Assembly (NCBI GenBank): GCA_040905665.1
Contig: JBBDRD010000052.1
Span: 1 to 64,000 of the forward strand
Direction of reading: 5' to 3'
DNA: 64,000 nucleotides
Source: DASVCN01 sp040905665
Lineage (GTDB): Bacteria > Deinococcota > Deinococci > Deinococcales > Trueperaceae
A program made the position numbers and the translations under genes. Within the stretch, counting starts at the first letter, position 1. Each line of letters starts with the position of its first letter. The notes under the pieces were generated by a model. The model was given only the letters and a program-made list of their open reading frames with translations, ran no database searches and was not told the origin of the DNA. This document shows, piece after piece, positions 34,947-43,172 of this stretch.

Positions 34947-36202
34947 CAATTAGCGGCCATGAAGTCGCGAACCCGTTCCGCCATGCGTGAGAGGGCCGTT
35001 TCGGCATCGAGCTCTCCCGTGAACACCAGGTCGAGATGGGGAATGACTATCGTGTTCTCGATCTCGCGCCAACCGGGGAAGACCGGGGCGGCGATGCCAT
35101 TGCCGGTTTCGTCTATGAAAACTTGGCAATCTATGCCGTCGGGGCAAGCGTTCCGGAAGGTCCGGCTAACAGCGGGATCGCGGAAAGAAGCGGGGACGGC
35201 GACACCCGTTTTCGCGAAGATCGATTGCCCTTCGGGGCCGGCAAGGAATTTGAGGAAAGTCCAAGCCTCCTCGGGATGATCGGTGGTCGAAGACATAACG
35301 TAGCCGGCCCCGCCCAAACTATTCGCTCGCAAGCCGTTCGGTCCCGCTGGCAGCGGAGCAATGTTCCAGTCAAACGACGCGTCCATGAACGTCGGCATGC
35401 GAGCGGCGTTGGTCATTACCATGGCCACCCGACCGGTGCTGAACAGCTCGGTAGTGCTGCCCAACTCCTGCATCGCATCGAAGCTCGGGACCGAGCCGTC
35501 CTCGAGGATGAGGTCGGCGATGTACTGGATAGCCTCGGTCGCCTCGTCGGAATCCATGTAGAACTCACTGGCGTCGAGCGGATCATCGACGATCCTGCCG
35601 CCGTTCTGGTAGATCCACGCCGGATAGCGATTCTTTTCCAGGGCCAGGCCGTACTGAATTGCGCGGCCACGAGCGTCCTTTACGGTTAATGCCGCAGCGG
35701 CCTCACGCATATCGTCCCATTGCCAGTCTTCGTTCGGGTAGTCGAGACCTGCCGCGTCGAAGAGGTCGGCGTTGTAGTACAGCACGTTGGTGTCGTTGTC
35801 ACGAGCGAAGCCGTAAATCTGTCCGTCATGGCTGAATACGTCCAGGAGGCCTTCGAGATAACTGGAGGTGTCGAAGTCGTCCGCTGCGATGCGCTCATTT
35901 AGCGGCATCAAGACGCCGCGCGAAGCGTAAGAGGGGATGTTGTTCAAGAACATTACGTCCGGAGCGGTTCCACCGGCCATCTGCGTCTGTAGCCGGTCGA
36001 AGTAGCTGCCCCAGGGTGCGTGTTGCACCTCGATGTCTATCTCGGGATATTGCGCCTCGAAGGCTTCGACTACCTCATCGTTCGGTGGAAGCTCGCCGGG
36101 ATCGCCCCAGTACGACCAGACGATCGTCGTCTGCCCCAGGGCTAGGAGGGTTGTGTTTAGCAGAACTATTAGGCTCAGGGTGCGGAAGTGGCGGTGGGTC
36201 AT
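34946..36202 (-). CDS. Sugar ABC transporter substrate-binding protein (CUT1)
   Basis: A 418-residue exported binding protein. ATG 36202 has AGGAGG 9 nt upstream and gives a normal signal peptide (HRHFRTLSLIVLLNTTLLALGQ). The mature protein opens TTIVWSYWGDPGE and contains GTAPDVMFLNNIPSYA, IYGFARDNDTNVLYYNADLFDAAGLDYP-type lobe-hinge region (about residues 115-142) and EEAWTFLKFLAGPEGQ. It is the first gene after the ROK regulator in the leftward operon. Confidence 0.92.
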   Translation of the reverse strand: MTHRHFRTLSLIVLLNTTLLALGQTTIVWSYWGDPGELPPNDEVVEAFEAQYPEIDIEVQHAPWGSYFDRLQTQMAGGTAPDVMFLNNIPSYASRGVLMPLNERIAADDFDTSSYLEGLLDVFSHDGQIYGFARDNDTNVLYYNADLFDAAGLDYPNEDWQWDDMREAAAALTVKDARGRAIQYGLALEKNRYPAWIYQNGGRIVDDPLDASEFYMDSDEATEAIQYIADLILEDGSVPSFDAMQELGSTTELFSTGRVAMVMTNAARMPTFMDASFDWNIAPLPAGPNGLRANSLGGAGYVMSSTTDHPEEAWTFLKFLAGPEGQSIFAKTGVAVPASFRDPAVSRTFRNACPDGIDCQVFIDETGNGIAAPVFPGWREIENTIVIPHLDLVFTGELDAETALSRMAERVRDFMAAN

Positions 36203-36272
36203 GGTTAAAATCCTCCTCGTGAAAAAGGGATTTAGGGTACGGCTCAAGAGCGCACCTACGGTCACATTCTGC

Positions 36273-37385
36273 TCATTTCGCCTCCTCCCTTAGCCTCTCC
36301 ATGGGCCTACAGTCGTCCAGCGCCTGATACACGGCGCCCACCAACCCGGCAAGACCACCTAATTTCGAGGTGGAGAGTTGGGGTCGGATAGGAGAGAATT
36401 GCGCGAGGGCGTCGTTCAGGCGGGGCAGATAGGGTCCACAGCGAACGCCTACCCCTCCTCCAAGGACGATCTCGTGAGGGTCGAGCAGCGTGCTAAGAAT
36501 TGCGAGGAGCCAAGCCAGGTCGGACAGGAAGCGCTCTATCGTTTCACGGCCCGGCGTCCCTTGGTTGTGAGCCTCATCGAATGCATCCTGAGCTTGCCCG
36601 CTACCGCCCAGGTTCCGATGAATGCTACTGATACCGGGGCCCGAGACGAAGGTCTCGATGGTCGTCGAACATCCGGGTGGGTATGGCAAATAGCCGAGCT
36701 CACCGGCACGTCCGCCGCTCCCTTCGTACACGATCCCGTCTCGCACCAACCCGAAGCCCAGGCCGGTACCGATGCTCACGAACACGAAATCGCGAATGAC
36801 GTTTTTATGCTCGAAACGCGCCTCACCGAGTGCCGCGAGGTTCACATCGTTCGCCATTCTGATCGGCACGGGCCAGAACTTGGAGAGTCGATCGAGAAAA
36901 TGCGGCTGTTCCAACGCTGGCAGATTAGGCGCGTAGCAAACGCGGTGCGTTTTGGGATCCACGACACCGGGAGTACCCATAACGACTGCCCTTAGCCGGT
37001 TCCTCGCGCGACCGTGTTGTTCGAAGAGCCGATCCCTCAGACGCGTTATCTGGCTGATGATTTCGTCCGAGCTGCCAGCGGTGGTCGGTTCCTGCACCTC
37101 CACCAGCGCCGTTCCATTAAGGTCCGCCAACCGTGCCCGGGTGTTCGTACCACCGATATCCATGCCGACCACGTAGCCGGATCGCGGTTCGAACTCGAGG
37201 AGTTGTCCGGGACGACCCCGACGCGCCTGGGACGCATGCCCGTTTTCCCGTATAAGCCCGGCCGCCAGTAGTCCTTCGACGACGGCTGAGGCCGTGGGTT
37301 TGCTGATGTTGCAGCAGCGAGCGATTCGGGCCCTAGTTAGAGGACCTTCGCTTCGGAGGAGGTCTAGGACGTCCTGCTCGCTCAC
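36273..37385 (-). CDS. ROK-family transcriptional regulator
   Basis: A 370-residue repressor counted from GTG 37385, which follows GGAAGGGA; the open frame to 37502 adds a non-conserved Cys-rich head. It has an N-terminal winged helix (LTRARIARCCNISKPTASAVVEGLLAAGLI) and a ROK domain with MDIGGTNTRA and VSIGTGLGFGLVRDG. The zinc motif CxCGxxGC is absent; the equivalent stretch is PYPPGCSTTIETFVSG with one Cys. ROK repressors sense sugars or sugar phosphates. It probably controls the downstream leftward transporter and glycosidase operon. Confidence 0.88.
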   Translation of the reverse strand: MSEQDVLDLLRSEGPLTRARIARCCNISKPTASAVVEGLLAAGLIRENGHASQARRGRPGQLLEFEPRSGYVVGMDIGGTNTRARLADLNGTALVEVQEPTTAGSSDEIISQITRLRDRLFEQHGRARNRLRAVVMGTPGVVDPKTHRVCYAPNLPALEQPHFLDRLSKFWPVPIRMANDVNLAALGEARFEHKNVIRDFVFVSIGTGLGFGLVRDGIVYEGSGGRAGELGYLPYPPGCSTTIETFVSGPGISSIHRNLGGSGQAQDAFDEAHNQGTPGRETIERFLSDLAWLLAILSTLLDPHEIVLGGGVGVRCGPYLPRLNDALAQFSPIRPQLSTSKLGGLAGLVGAVYQALDDCRPMERLREEAK

Positions 37386-37407
37386 AACCGTCCCTTCCGG
37401 GGAAATA

Positions 37408-37439
37408 GTTAAGACATCTAACAATATCGTTTGACTAAC
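37408..37439. promoter_or_regulatory. Possible ROK operator (GTT/AAC repeats)
   Basis: Two partly palindromic blocks, GTTAAGACATCTAAC (37408-37422) and GTTTGACTAAC (37429-37439), lie just upstream of the ROK start. AT-rich GTT...AAC elements are typical of ROK/XylR-like operators. Support is limited to base composition and symmetry. Confidence 0.3.
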
Positions 37440-37642
37440 ACTACACGAGGAGCAATACGCCGCGCAAGAGGGGTTCCCTTCATGTAATCCTGCCGCTTCC
37501 ATGGGTCACTGAGGTGCCCTGGGTCAATGAAGATCAGGCGGTTTCTCGGTACCGCTCGGGTTATGGTTCGCGAGGTAGTATTCCGTCAATTCCTTCGACG
37601 AGCAGCTCGATCGCCGAAATCGCGAGCAGGAGTAGTTACCCC

Positions 37643-38168
37643 ATGGTTGGCCCCCGCGACGTTCATTACACGTCGAGAGAACTACCGTTCCTCTTCGATG
37701 GCGACGCGGTGGTCCTCGGCGGCTCCTTCGCCGGGATTTCCGCCGCATTGAAGTTGGCAACTGCCGGGCTATCGGTCGCGCTGGTCGAGCCGCGAACGTA
37801 TCTTGGTCGCGAGGTGACCGCTACCCTACGTCCCTGGTTGAATGTCGGTTCGCAAGATTGTCTTCCCGAGCCGGTTGAATCTTTCGTGGAGCGCCTGCGA
37901 GACGCTCCTGCTTCGGAAGTTTCGTTTGCAGAGGAAATCCCTTTCGCGATGGACGCAATCAAGCTACACCTCGAGGATTGCCTGCTGTGAGCAGGGATCA
38001 AATTCATCTACGCGAGCTTGCCGGTGGCGGTCTGCTTCGGTGACCTCGGCGTCGAAGGGGTTGCGATCCGCAACAAGTCGGACAGGCAATTCCTGGGGTG
38101 CGGGTTTTTGATCGACACGAGCGAGACAGCTATTACGGCTCGGTTGACAGGAGAGGAGTTCGCCGAGG
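37643..38168 (+). pseudogene. FAD-dependent oxidoreductase, nonsense-mutated and truncated
   Basis: From ATG 37643 the frame encodes the dinucleotide-binding start of an FAD_oxidored-type enzyme: VVLGGSFAGISAALKLATAGLSV, then LVEPRTYLGREVTATLRPWL, and LHLEDCLL, here described as consecutive blocks. A TGA at 37988-37990 interrupts it where relatives have Glu. The same frame then resumes in register with AGIKFIYASLPVAV, NKSDRQFLGCGFLID and TSETAITARLTGEEF before similarity ends near 38168. The remaining two thirds of such enzymes is missing, replaced by the Xre/RES locus. The gene is dead unless TGA is read through. Confidence 0.7.
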
Positions 38169-38334
38169 ATCGCTGCGACCGACCGGTTTCCCAGGGGCTC
38201 CCTACGACTCAGGGTGGACCGCCCCCACCGATCCCGTGGCGAGTTGGGGTCTGGAGATTCTCGTCGCCGCCGTCGGCGATTGAGGCTCTGCCGGCGATCG
38301 TCAGCCTCAGCAAACTCTCGCCAGCTGGCGGTGT

Positions 38335-38340
38335 TATAAT
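38335..38340 (+). promoter_or_regulatory. TATAAT -10 box of the Xre/RES locus
   Basis: A consensus -10 ends 10 nt before ATG 38351. No Shine-Dalgarno precedes that ATG, so the antitoxin message may be leaderless. No convincing -35 is visible. Confidence 0.5.
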
Positions 38341-38350
38341 GCCACTTGAC

Positions 38351-38803
38351 ATGACCGAGGTTTCTCTTAATCGATATCACGTTCCCGCGTCTCGCCCACC
38401 CACATATGGTGAGAATATCGGCCTTCATGAGGCCGATGCGGATGAACTGATTGAAACTCTGAAACGTGGCCTGCCCGTTACGGCATTCGATAACCTGCGC
38501 GATGCCCTTGACGTGACCAAGTTGGAACTAGCAGGGGTGCTCGGCATTAGCGAACGCACGTTGGCGCGTCGGCTGAAGAGTTCGCGATTCAACTCGGAGG
38601 AGAGTGAGCGTATCTACCGAATCGCTCGACTTCTGGCCAAGGCAACAGTTGTACTCGAGTCGGACGGCGAAGCTGCGATCTGGCTAAAGACTCCTAAACG
38701 CTACCTCAAGGGGAAGATTCCTCTGCAATATGCCGGCACTGAAGTGGGTGCGCAGACGGTCGAGCGACTTCTGGGCCGGATAGAGCATGGCGTCTTCAGT
38801 TGA
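38351..38803 (+). CDS. Xre/MbcA/ParS-family antitoxin (DUF2384)
   Basis: A 150-residue antitoxin of the RES-Xre type. The helix-turn-helix segment is ALDVTKLELAGVLGISERTLARRLK. The C-terminal DUF2384 toxin-binding domain includes FNSEESERIYRIARLLAKATVV and WLKTPKRYLKGKIPLQYAGTEVGAQ-like region to the end. ATG 38351 (or 38339, in frame) follows a TATAAT; the longer upstream frame belongs to the dead oxidoreductase. It should neutralise the RES toxin encoded downstream and repress the locus. Confidence 0.9.
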   Translation: MTEVSLNRYHVPASRPPTYGENIGLHEADADELIETLKRGLPVTAFDNLRDALDVTKLELAGVLGISERTLARRLKSSRFNSEESERIYRIARLLAKATVVLESDGEAAIWLKTPKRYLKGKIPLQYAGTEVGAQTVERLLGRIEHGVFS

Positions 38804-38870
38804 GCACCACTTAAGTTGAGCACCATTTAGTTTGAGCGCTATTTAGTTGAGCGCTATTTAGTTGAGCACC
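38800..38870 (+). repeat. 15-16 bp tandem repeat at the antitoxin-toxin junction
   Basis: Five units start with TTGAGC at 38800, 38816, 38832, 38847 and 38862. Units 1 and 2 are 16 bp, 3 and 4 are 15 bp and identical, and unit 5 is the toxin's own start. Each of the first four contains a TTG start and a TAA or TAG stop. Unit 1 overlaps the antitoxin TGA. Confidence 0.92.
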
Positions 38871-39323
38871 AAGGCCTACAGGCTGACCAAGTCGAAGCAT
38901 GCCGACACGGCATTCAGCGGTGAAGGCGCCAGACTTTACGGTGGCCGATGGAGTCCACCCGGAATTTCGGTCGTCTATCTCGCCGACTCCCTTCCGCTGG
39001 CCGTCCTCGAAACGCTGGTTCATCTGGAGAGGCCGCAGGTGCTGGACTCCTACGTGTACTTCGAAGTCAGCTTCGAGAGCGATCTCGTACTGGCCCTCGA
39101 TGCTGCAGACCTACCCGAGGATTGGCGATCGAACCCAGAACCCGTGTCCGCGGCAGTCGTTGGCGCTGCCTGGGCCCGTGACCAGGCGTCACTGCTTTTG
39201 CAAGTACCGAGCGCTGTGATACCCCAGAACCACAACTATCTGCTGAATCCTGCACACCCCGATAGAGAAAAGCTGACGCTCAAAGGTCCCATGCTGTTCG
39301 ACTTTGATTCCCGGCTTGTGTAG
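38862..39323 (+). CDS. RES-domain toxin
   Basis: A 153-residue RES-domain protein starting at TTG 38862. The core is AYRLTKSKHADTAFSGEGA, then RLYGGRWSPPGISVVYLADS with the conserved Arg and Tyr, and LAVLETLVHL with the conserved Glu. The family usually has GGRWN; here it is GGRWS. RES toxins deplete cellular NAD+, and this one pairs with the upstream Xre antitoxin. In compact loci the toxin start overlaps the antitoxin stop. Here a tandem repeat moves it 62 bp downstream, and the only in-frame upstream TTG (38847) runs into TAG. Confidence 0.88.
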   Translation: MSTKAYRLTKSKHADTAFSGEGARLYGGRWSPPGISVVYLADSLPLAVLETLVHLERPQVLDSYVYFEVSFESDLVLALDAADLPEDWRSNPEPVSAAVVGAAWARDQASLLLQVPSAVIPQNHNYLLNPAHPDREKLTLKGPMLFDFDSRLV

Positions 39324-39405
39324 ATGCTCCACTCCAGACAACACCCACAACATGCACTCATGACCGCGCGACGCCACACCTGCTAAAGTAGTCCCAACGA
39401 CAAAT

Positions 39406-39416
39406 TGGTAATACCA
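39406..39416. promoter_or_regulatory. FadR-type operator before the second GntR gene
   Basis: TGGT-AAT-ACCA, a perfect palindrome with the FadR-subfamily core, lies 48 bp before GTG 39465 of the GntR gene. Same core as at 17918 and 18033. Confidence 0.6.
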
Positions 39417-39464
39417 TCTGTCCGCCCGGCCAACGGGCAGCGGGCCGACGTAGGGAGTGCGAAC

Positions 39465-40151
39465 GTGACAATCATCCCCCGGGTCGTCACCCAGACGAAA
39501 AGCGAAGCGATCATCGAAATCCTCGCGCAGTTCGTCAGCGACTCGAGACTTCAAGTAAACGACCGCCTGCCGGCCGAGCGCGACCTCGCCGCCTCCCTGG
39601 GCGTGAGTAGACCCGTGCTGCGCGAGGCGCTCAAGCAGCTGGAGGCGCTCGGCGTGATCGAGCCGAGACCGGGCAGCGGCACCTACCTCCGCTCCCCACT
39701 GTCGCCCAACGACCTGCACCTGGTCATGCGAGTGGAGATGGAACGCGAGTCGCTCATGAAACTGCTCGAACTTCGTCGCGCCCTGGAGAGCGAGGCGGCC
39801 GCGTTGGCCGCGCTGCGGGCAACACCGGAAGGGATCCGCGAACTAGAGGCCCTGGTCGACATCCTCGAAACGGAATTCCACACCAAAGGCGACAATCCGC
39901 AGTCGGATAAGGCGTTCCATGTCGCACTCTTCCACCTCTCCGACAACCGCCTCCTATGGGACGTGATGCGGTCGGTTTGGGACCAGATAGAGAAGTTCTG
40001 GGACTATCCCCTGGGCAAACAGGACTTCGCCAAGCGCACCCTGCCGCTGCACCGCGCGACCTTCGAGCGCATCCGGGCCGGTGACCCCAACGGAGCCCGC
40101 GCCGCGGTACACGCGATGTTCGCGATCGTCGAGGAGGATCTGCGTGAGTAG
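39465..40151 (+). CDS. FadR-subfamily GntR transcriptional regulator
   Basis: A 228-residue regulator starting at GTG 39465 after AGGGAG; the longer frame to 39405 runs over the operator. The winged helix spans LQVNDRLPAERDLAASLGVSRP and VLREALKQLEALGVIEPRPGSGTYL, followed by an FCD domain (ELRRALESEAAALAALRA, DKAFHVALFHLSDN). It overlaps the PLP-enzyme gene by 8 nt and heads the operon that continues into a sugar ABC transporter. A TGGT-N3-ACCA site upstream suggests autoregulation. Confidence 0.9.
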   Translation: MTIIPRVVTQTKSEAIIEILAQFVSDSRLQVNDRLPAERDLAASLGVSRPVLREALKQLEALGVIEPRPGSGTYLRSPLSPNDLHLVMRVEMERESLMKLLELRRALESEAAALAALRATPEGIRELEALVDILETEFHTKGDNPQSDKAFHVALFHLSDNRLLWDVMRSVWDQIEKFWDYPLGKQDFAKRTLPLHRATFERIRAGDPNGARAAVHAMFAIVEEDLRE

Positions 40152-41430
40152 GAACGGCGAGTTCGGCGACGACGGACCGATCGACACCCGTAGCGCCTCC
40201 CCGGACCGCCACGAAGACTCACTCTCAACGCTCCTCCTCCAGGACGACGGCCACGACGCCTTCCGGCAACCCATCCATGGCGCCGCGCCCGCCCTCTACC
40301 AAACCTCCCTCTTCACATTCGGCTCCTTCGAAGAGATGCGCCAGGCGATCGAATCCAAAGACGACGCGTACATCTACACTCGCGGACGCAACCCCACCGT
40401 GCGGGCATTCGAAGAGAAGATCGCTCTGCTCGAGGGCGCACAAGACGCCTGCGCCTTCGCCAGCGGCATGGGCGCTATCGCCGCGGTAGTGCTGGGGAAC
40501 GTCAGGGCCGGCGACAAGATCCTCTGCATCCGCAACGTCTACCCCGATGCCTACAAGCTGATGACCCGGTTCCTGCCAAAGTTCGGCGTGGAGACCGAGT
40601 TCGTCGATGGCACCAGCTCCCAAGCCGTGCAAGACCGCCTCGACGACGACCAAATTAAGCTCCTTTATCTGGAGAGTCCCACGACGCTGCTTTTCGAGCT
40701 ACAAGACTTGGAGGCGCTCTGCCGGGCTGCCCGGCAACGAGGTGTCGTCACCGTGGTGGACAACTCGTGGGCCACGCCGCTGGGGCAGAGGCCCCTCGAC
40801 CACGGCGCCGACCTGGTGCTCCACTCCGCCTCGAAATACCTCTCGGGCCACTCCGACGTCGTCGCAGGCGTGGTCGCCGGGAGCAGCGAGGCGATCGGCC
40901 GGCTTCGCGATCTGGAGCTGATGGTACTCGGCGGAAAACTCTCCCCCTTCGACGCCTGGCTGCTGCTGCGCGGACTGCGAACGCTTCCGCTTCGCCTCGA
41001 GCGTCACGAGAGTTCCGCCCGCAAGATCGCCGACTTCCTCGCTCAGCAAGCGCAGATAACCAAGGTCCACTACCCAGGCGACGCCGGCCATCCGCAAGGC
41101 GACCTCTACCACAAGTACTTCAGCTGCGGAGGAGGCCTCCTGAGCTTCGAACTGGCCGACGAGGCTCAAGTCGAACCATTCGTCGACGCCTTGCGCGTCT
41201 TCAGCCTGGGCGTGAGCTGGGGCGGCTTCGAAAGCCTCGTCTACCCCGTGCTGATGAGCCACCTCACCGCCGGCGAGCACAGCGCCAGCCGAGCGTTCGG
41301 AGTTCCCCGCAGCCTCGTTCGGCTCCATGTGGGCCTGGAGGATCCCGCCGACCTGATCACCGACCTCGCACGAGCTCTCGGGGCCGTGGAGACCAACGCG
41401 ACGAAAGGGGAGAAAGCCATGGAGGTGTAA
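40144..41430 (+). CDS. Cystathionine gamma-synthase-like PLP enzyme
   Basis: A 428-residue fold-type I PLP enzyme of the Cys/Met metabolism family. GTG 40144 has GAGGAGGA about 5 nt upstream. Motifs: YIYTRGRNPTVRAFEEKIALLEGA near residue 75, FASGMGAIAAV, VVDNSWATPLGQRPLDHGAD with the PLP Asp, and HSASKYLSGHSDVVAG with the Schiff-base Lys. Family members catalyse beta- or gamma-elimination or replacement at C-S bonds, or related chemistry. Its position between a GntR gene and a sugar ABC transporter is unusual and points to an amino- or sulfur-bearing substrate. Confidence 0.87.
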   Translation: MSRNGEFGDDGPIDTRSASPDRHEDSLSTLLLQDDGHDAFRQPIHGAAPALYQTSLFTFGSFEEMRQAIESKDDAYIYTRGRNPTVRAFEEKIALLEGAQDACAFASGMGAIAAVVLGNVRAGDKILCIRNVYPDAYKLMTRFLPKFGVETEFVDGTSSQAVQDRLDDDQIKLLYLESPTTLLFELQDLEALCRAARQRGVVTVVDNSWATPLGQRPLDHGADLVLHSASKYLSGHSDVVAGVVAGSSEAIGRLRDLELMVLGGKLSPFDAWLLLRGLRTLPLRLERHESSARKIADFLAQQAQITKVHYPGDAGHPQGDLYHKYFSCGGGLLSFELADEAQVEPFVDALRVFSLGVSWGGFESLVYPVLMSHLTAGEHSASRAFGVPRSLVRLHVGLEDPADLITDLARALGAVETNATKGEKAMEV

Positions 41431-41493
41431 TTGACCAGAACCCCTGAATTTCTACCCGGCAACCCCACACCCCTACTCGATGAGGAGTAAAGA

Positions 41494-43044
41494 ATGAAAT
41501 CAGCCATGTTACGCACCGCACTGTTACTCGCGTTCGTGCTGGCCTTCGTCGCGGGAGCACAAGAGTTCCCCTACGACCAGCAGCAGGACATGAACGGGGA
41601 GCCCGACACCATCGTCGTGATGGGTTCCAGCGACTTCGATCCCTCCACTCCGGCCGGCGCCTATCTTCAGGAGGTAGCGCGTCTCTATATGGAGCAGAAT
41701 CCCCACATCACGGTCCAGATGGACTACGGCTCCTGGGGTGACCTGTGGCAGAAGGTAGGCGTAATGCTGGGTAACCGGCAGGGACCCGACCTGCTGGTGG
41801 GCCCCCGCGACTACCTCATGGCCAACGGTCGTGGTGGCGGTCAGTGGGAAGACATCATCACTGTTCCGGAGGATCAGTTCCTTAGCGCCGAAGCACAGCG
41901 CGGCATGGGCCCAACGCTGCTCGAGGCTTCCCGCTTCCCGGGCCGTGAAGGCTTCATGGTGTGGCCATGGACCATCTACATCGACGGCACCATGGTCGTG
42001 AATGGCGACATGCTGCGTGAGGCCGGCTACGACCCTCTCGAGATCCAGCAGAACGGCTGGACCATGGAAGAGTTCATGGACGTCGCCAAGCAGGTCACCA
42101 ACGGCGACCAGTACGCGGCGTTCTTTGGACCGATGGGCGGACATAACGGCGAGCGCATCTTCCTCACCGGGCTCCTTTCGCACGAGCAGCCCTACCGCCT
42201 TCAGTCGCATGGTGGTGGCAATCCTCCGTTCGTCGACATCGAAACCGGCGAGCTCACCTGGGATCAGGAAGGTTTCACCGCCGGCTGCCAGGCCATCCGC
42301 ACCTTCATCGACGAAGGTTGGATCCCCGAGAACACCGTGGGTATCGCCTTCGATGAGTCGCGTGACGCCTTCGTCACCGGCCAGACTGCCTTCTCGTTCG
42401 ATGGCCCCGACCTCTTGAACCTGGTCGAAGAGCGCAACCGCGCCATCGCCAACGGCGAAGAGCAGGGCGAGCCGGTCGAAGGCTTCGTCGTACCACGCCC
42501 CCATTTCAGCGGCGAGGGCTTCCAGCCGGTGCCCGTCACCGCTCTCTCCTACGGCTACTACTCCTTCAAGCAGGAGCCGTACAAGGGCGACGCCCACACC
42601 CGCAACGTCTTCGACTTCGCCCGTTTCCTCACCGACCCCGTCTTCCAGATCCGCAAGGCCGCCGACGACAGCATCCCACCCGACGCCCGCGTCTACATGG
42701 GCGAGCAGAGCTGGTTTCCCGGCATTCTCGGCACCGGCCCCAACGCCCAGTACCTCCAGTCGGTTCGTGAAGTGTGGCAGCCCAGCATGGGCATCTACAT
42801 CACCATGGCCACCACGCCCGAGCTGCAGGCCGCCCTCACCAGCTTCCGCAACGAGGTCTACGCGACCACCAAGGAAGAGGTCTTCCTTGGCCGCATCAGC
42901 TGCGACGATGCCGTGACGCAGATCCAGACCGAGCTGGAGCGCGTTGGCGAGCAGGTTCCGATGGACCAGCGTCTCACTGCCGAGGCCCCGGCAATCGCCG
43001 AGGACATGGCCGCCTTCGCTCGCGAGATCGGTCAGCCTGAGTAA
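41494..43044 (+). CDS. ABC transporter sugar-binding protein, long form
   Basis: A 516-residue exported binding protein. A very good Shine-Dalgarno (GAGGAG) precedes ATG 41494. The signal peptide ends FVAGAQ. The mature protein has SBP_bac_1 features (YMEQNPHITVQMDYGSWGDLWQKV, GPDLLVGPRDYLMANG) and is about 90 residues longer than the other CUT1 binding proteins here, suggesting a larger ligand. Two hairpin-forming repeats follow before the permease genes. Confidence 0.88.
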   Translation: MKSAMLRTALLLAFVLAFVAGAQEFPYDQQQDMNGEPDTIVVMGSSDFDPSTPAGAYLQEVARLYMEQNPHITVQMDYGSWGDLWQKVGVMLGNRQGPDLLVGPRDYLMANGRGGGQWEDIITVPEDQFLSAEAQRGMGPTLLEASRFPGREGFMVWPWTIYIDGTMVVNGDMLREAGYDPLEIQQNGWTMEEFMDVAKQVTNGDQYAAFFGPMGGHNGERIFLTGLLSHEQPYRLQSHGGGNPPFVDIETGELTWDQEGFTAGCQAIRTFIDEGWIPENTVGIAFDESRDAFVTGQTAFSFDGPDLLNLVEERNRAIANGEEQGEPVEGFVVPRPHFSGEGFQPVPVTALSYGYYSFKQEPYKGDAHTRNVFDFARFLTDPVFQIRKAADDSIPPDARVYMGEQSWFPGILGTGPNAQYLQSVREVWQPSMGIYITMATTPELQAALTSFRNEVYATTKEEVFLGRISCDDAVTQIQTELERVGEQVPMDQRLTAEAPAIAEDMAAFAREIGQPE

Positions 43045-43067
43045 TTTGCCCTGAGCAGTCTACTTAA

Positions 43068-43155
43068 CCGTCGGGTTGGCCTCGAATCGGCCCGCCCGGC
43101 GGTTTGGGAGACGCACAAGACGGGTTGGGTTGGCCCCGAATCGGCCTGCCCAACC
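43068..43155 (+). repeat. Duplicated 25-bp element forming two hairpins
   Basis: A 25-bp element occurs at 43073-43097 and again at 43127-43151 with two mismatches. Both begin GGGTTGGCC and contain CGAATCGGCC. Each copy sits in a hairpin: the first pairs CCG-CGGG with CCCG-CGG (43068-43102), the second pairs GGTTGGG with CCCAACC (43123-43155). They lie between the binding-protein and permease genes and probably set their expression ratio. Confidence 0.75.
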
Positions 43156-43172
43156 ACCTCCCTCCCAAGGAG

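Noticed and set aside
38018..38350. N-terminal extension of the Xre antitoxin (a 261-codon frame)
   Set aside because: The extension is the in-frame remainder of the dead FAD oxidoreductase; a TATAAT box precedes the real antitoxin start.
38800..38870. Short CRISPR-like array
   Set aside because: Units of 15-16 bp are contiguous with no unique spacers; it is a minisatellite derived from the toxin start.
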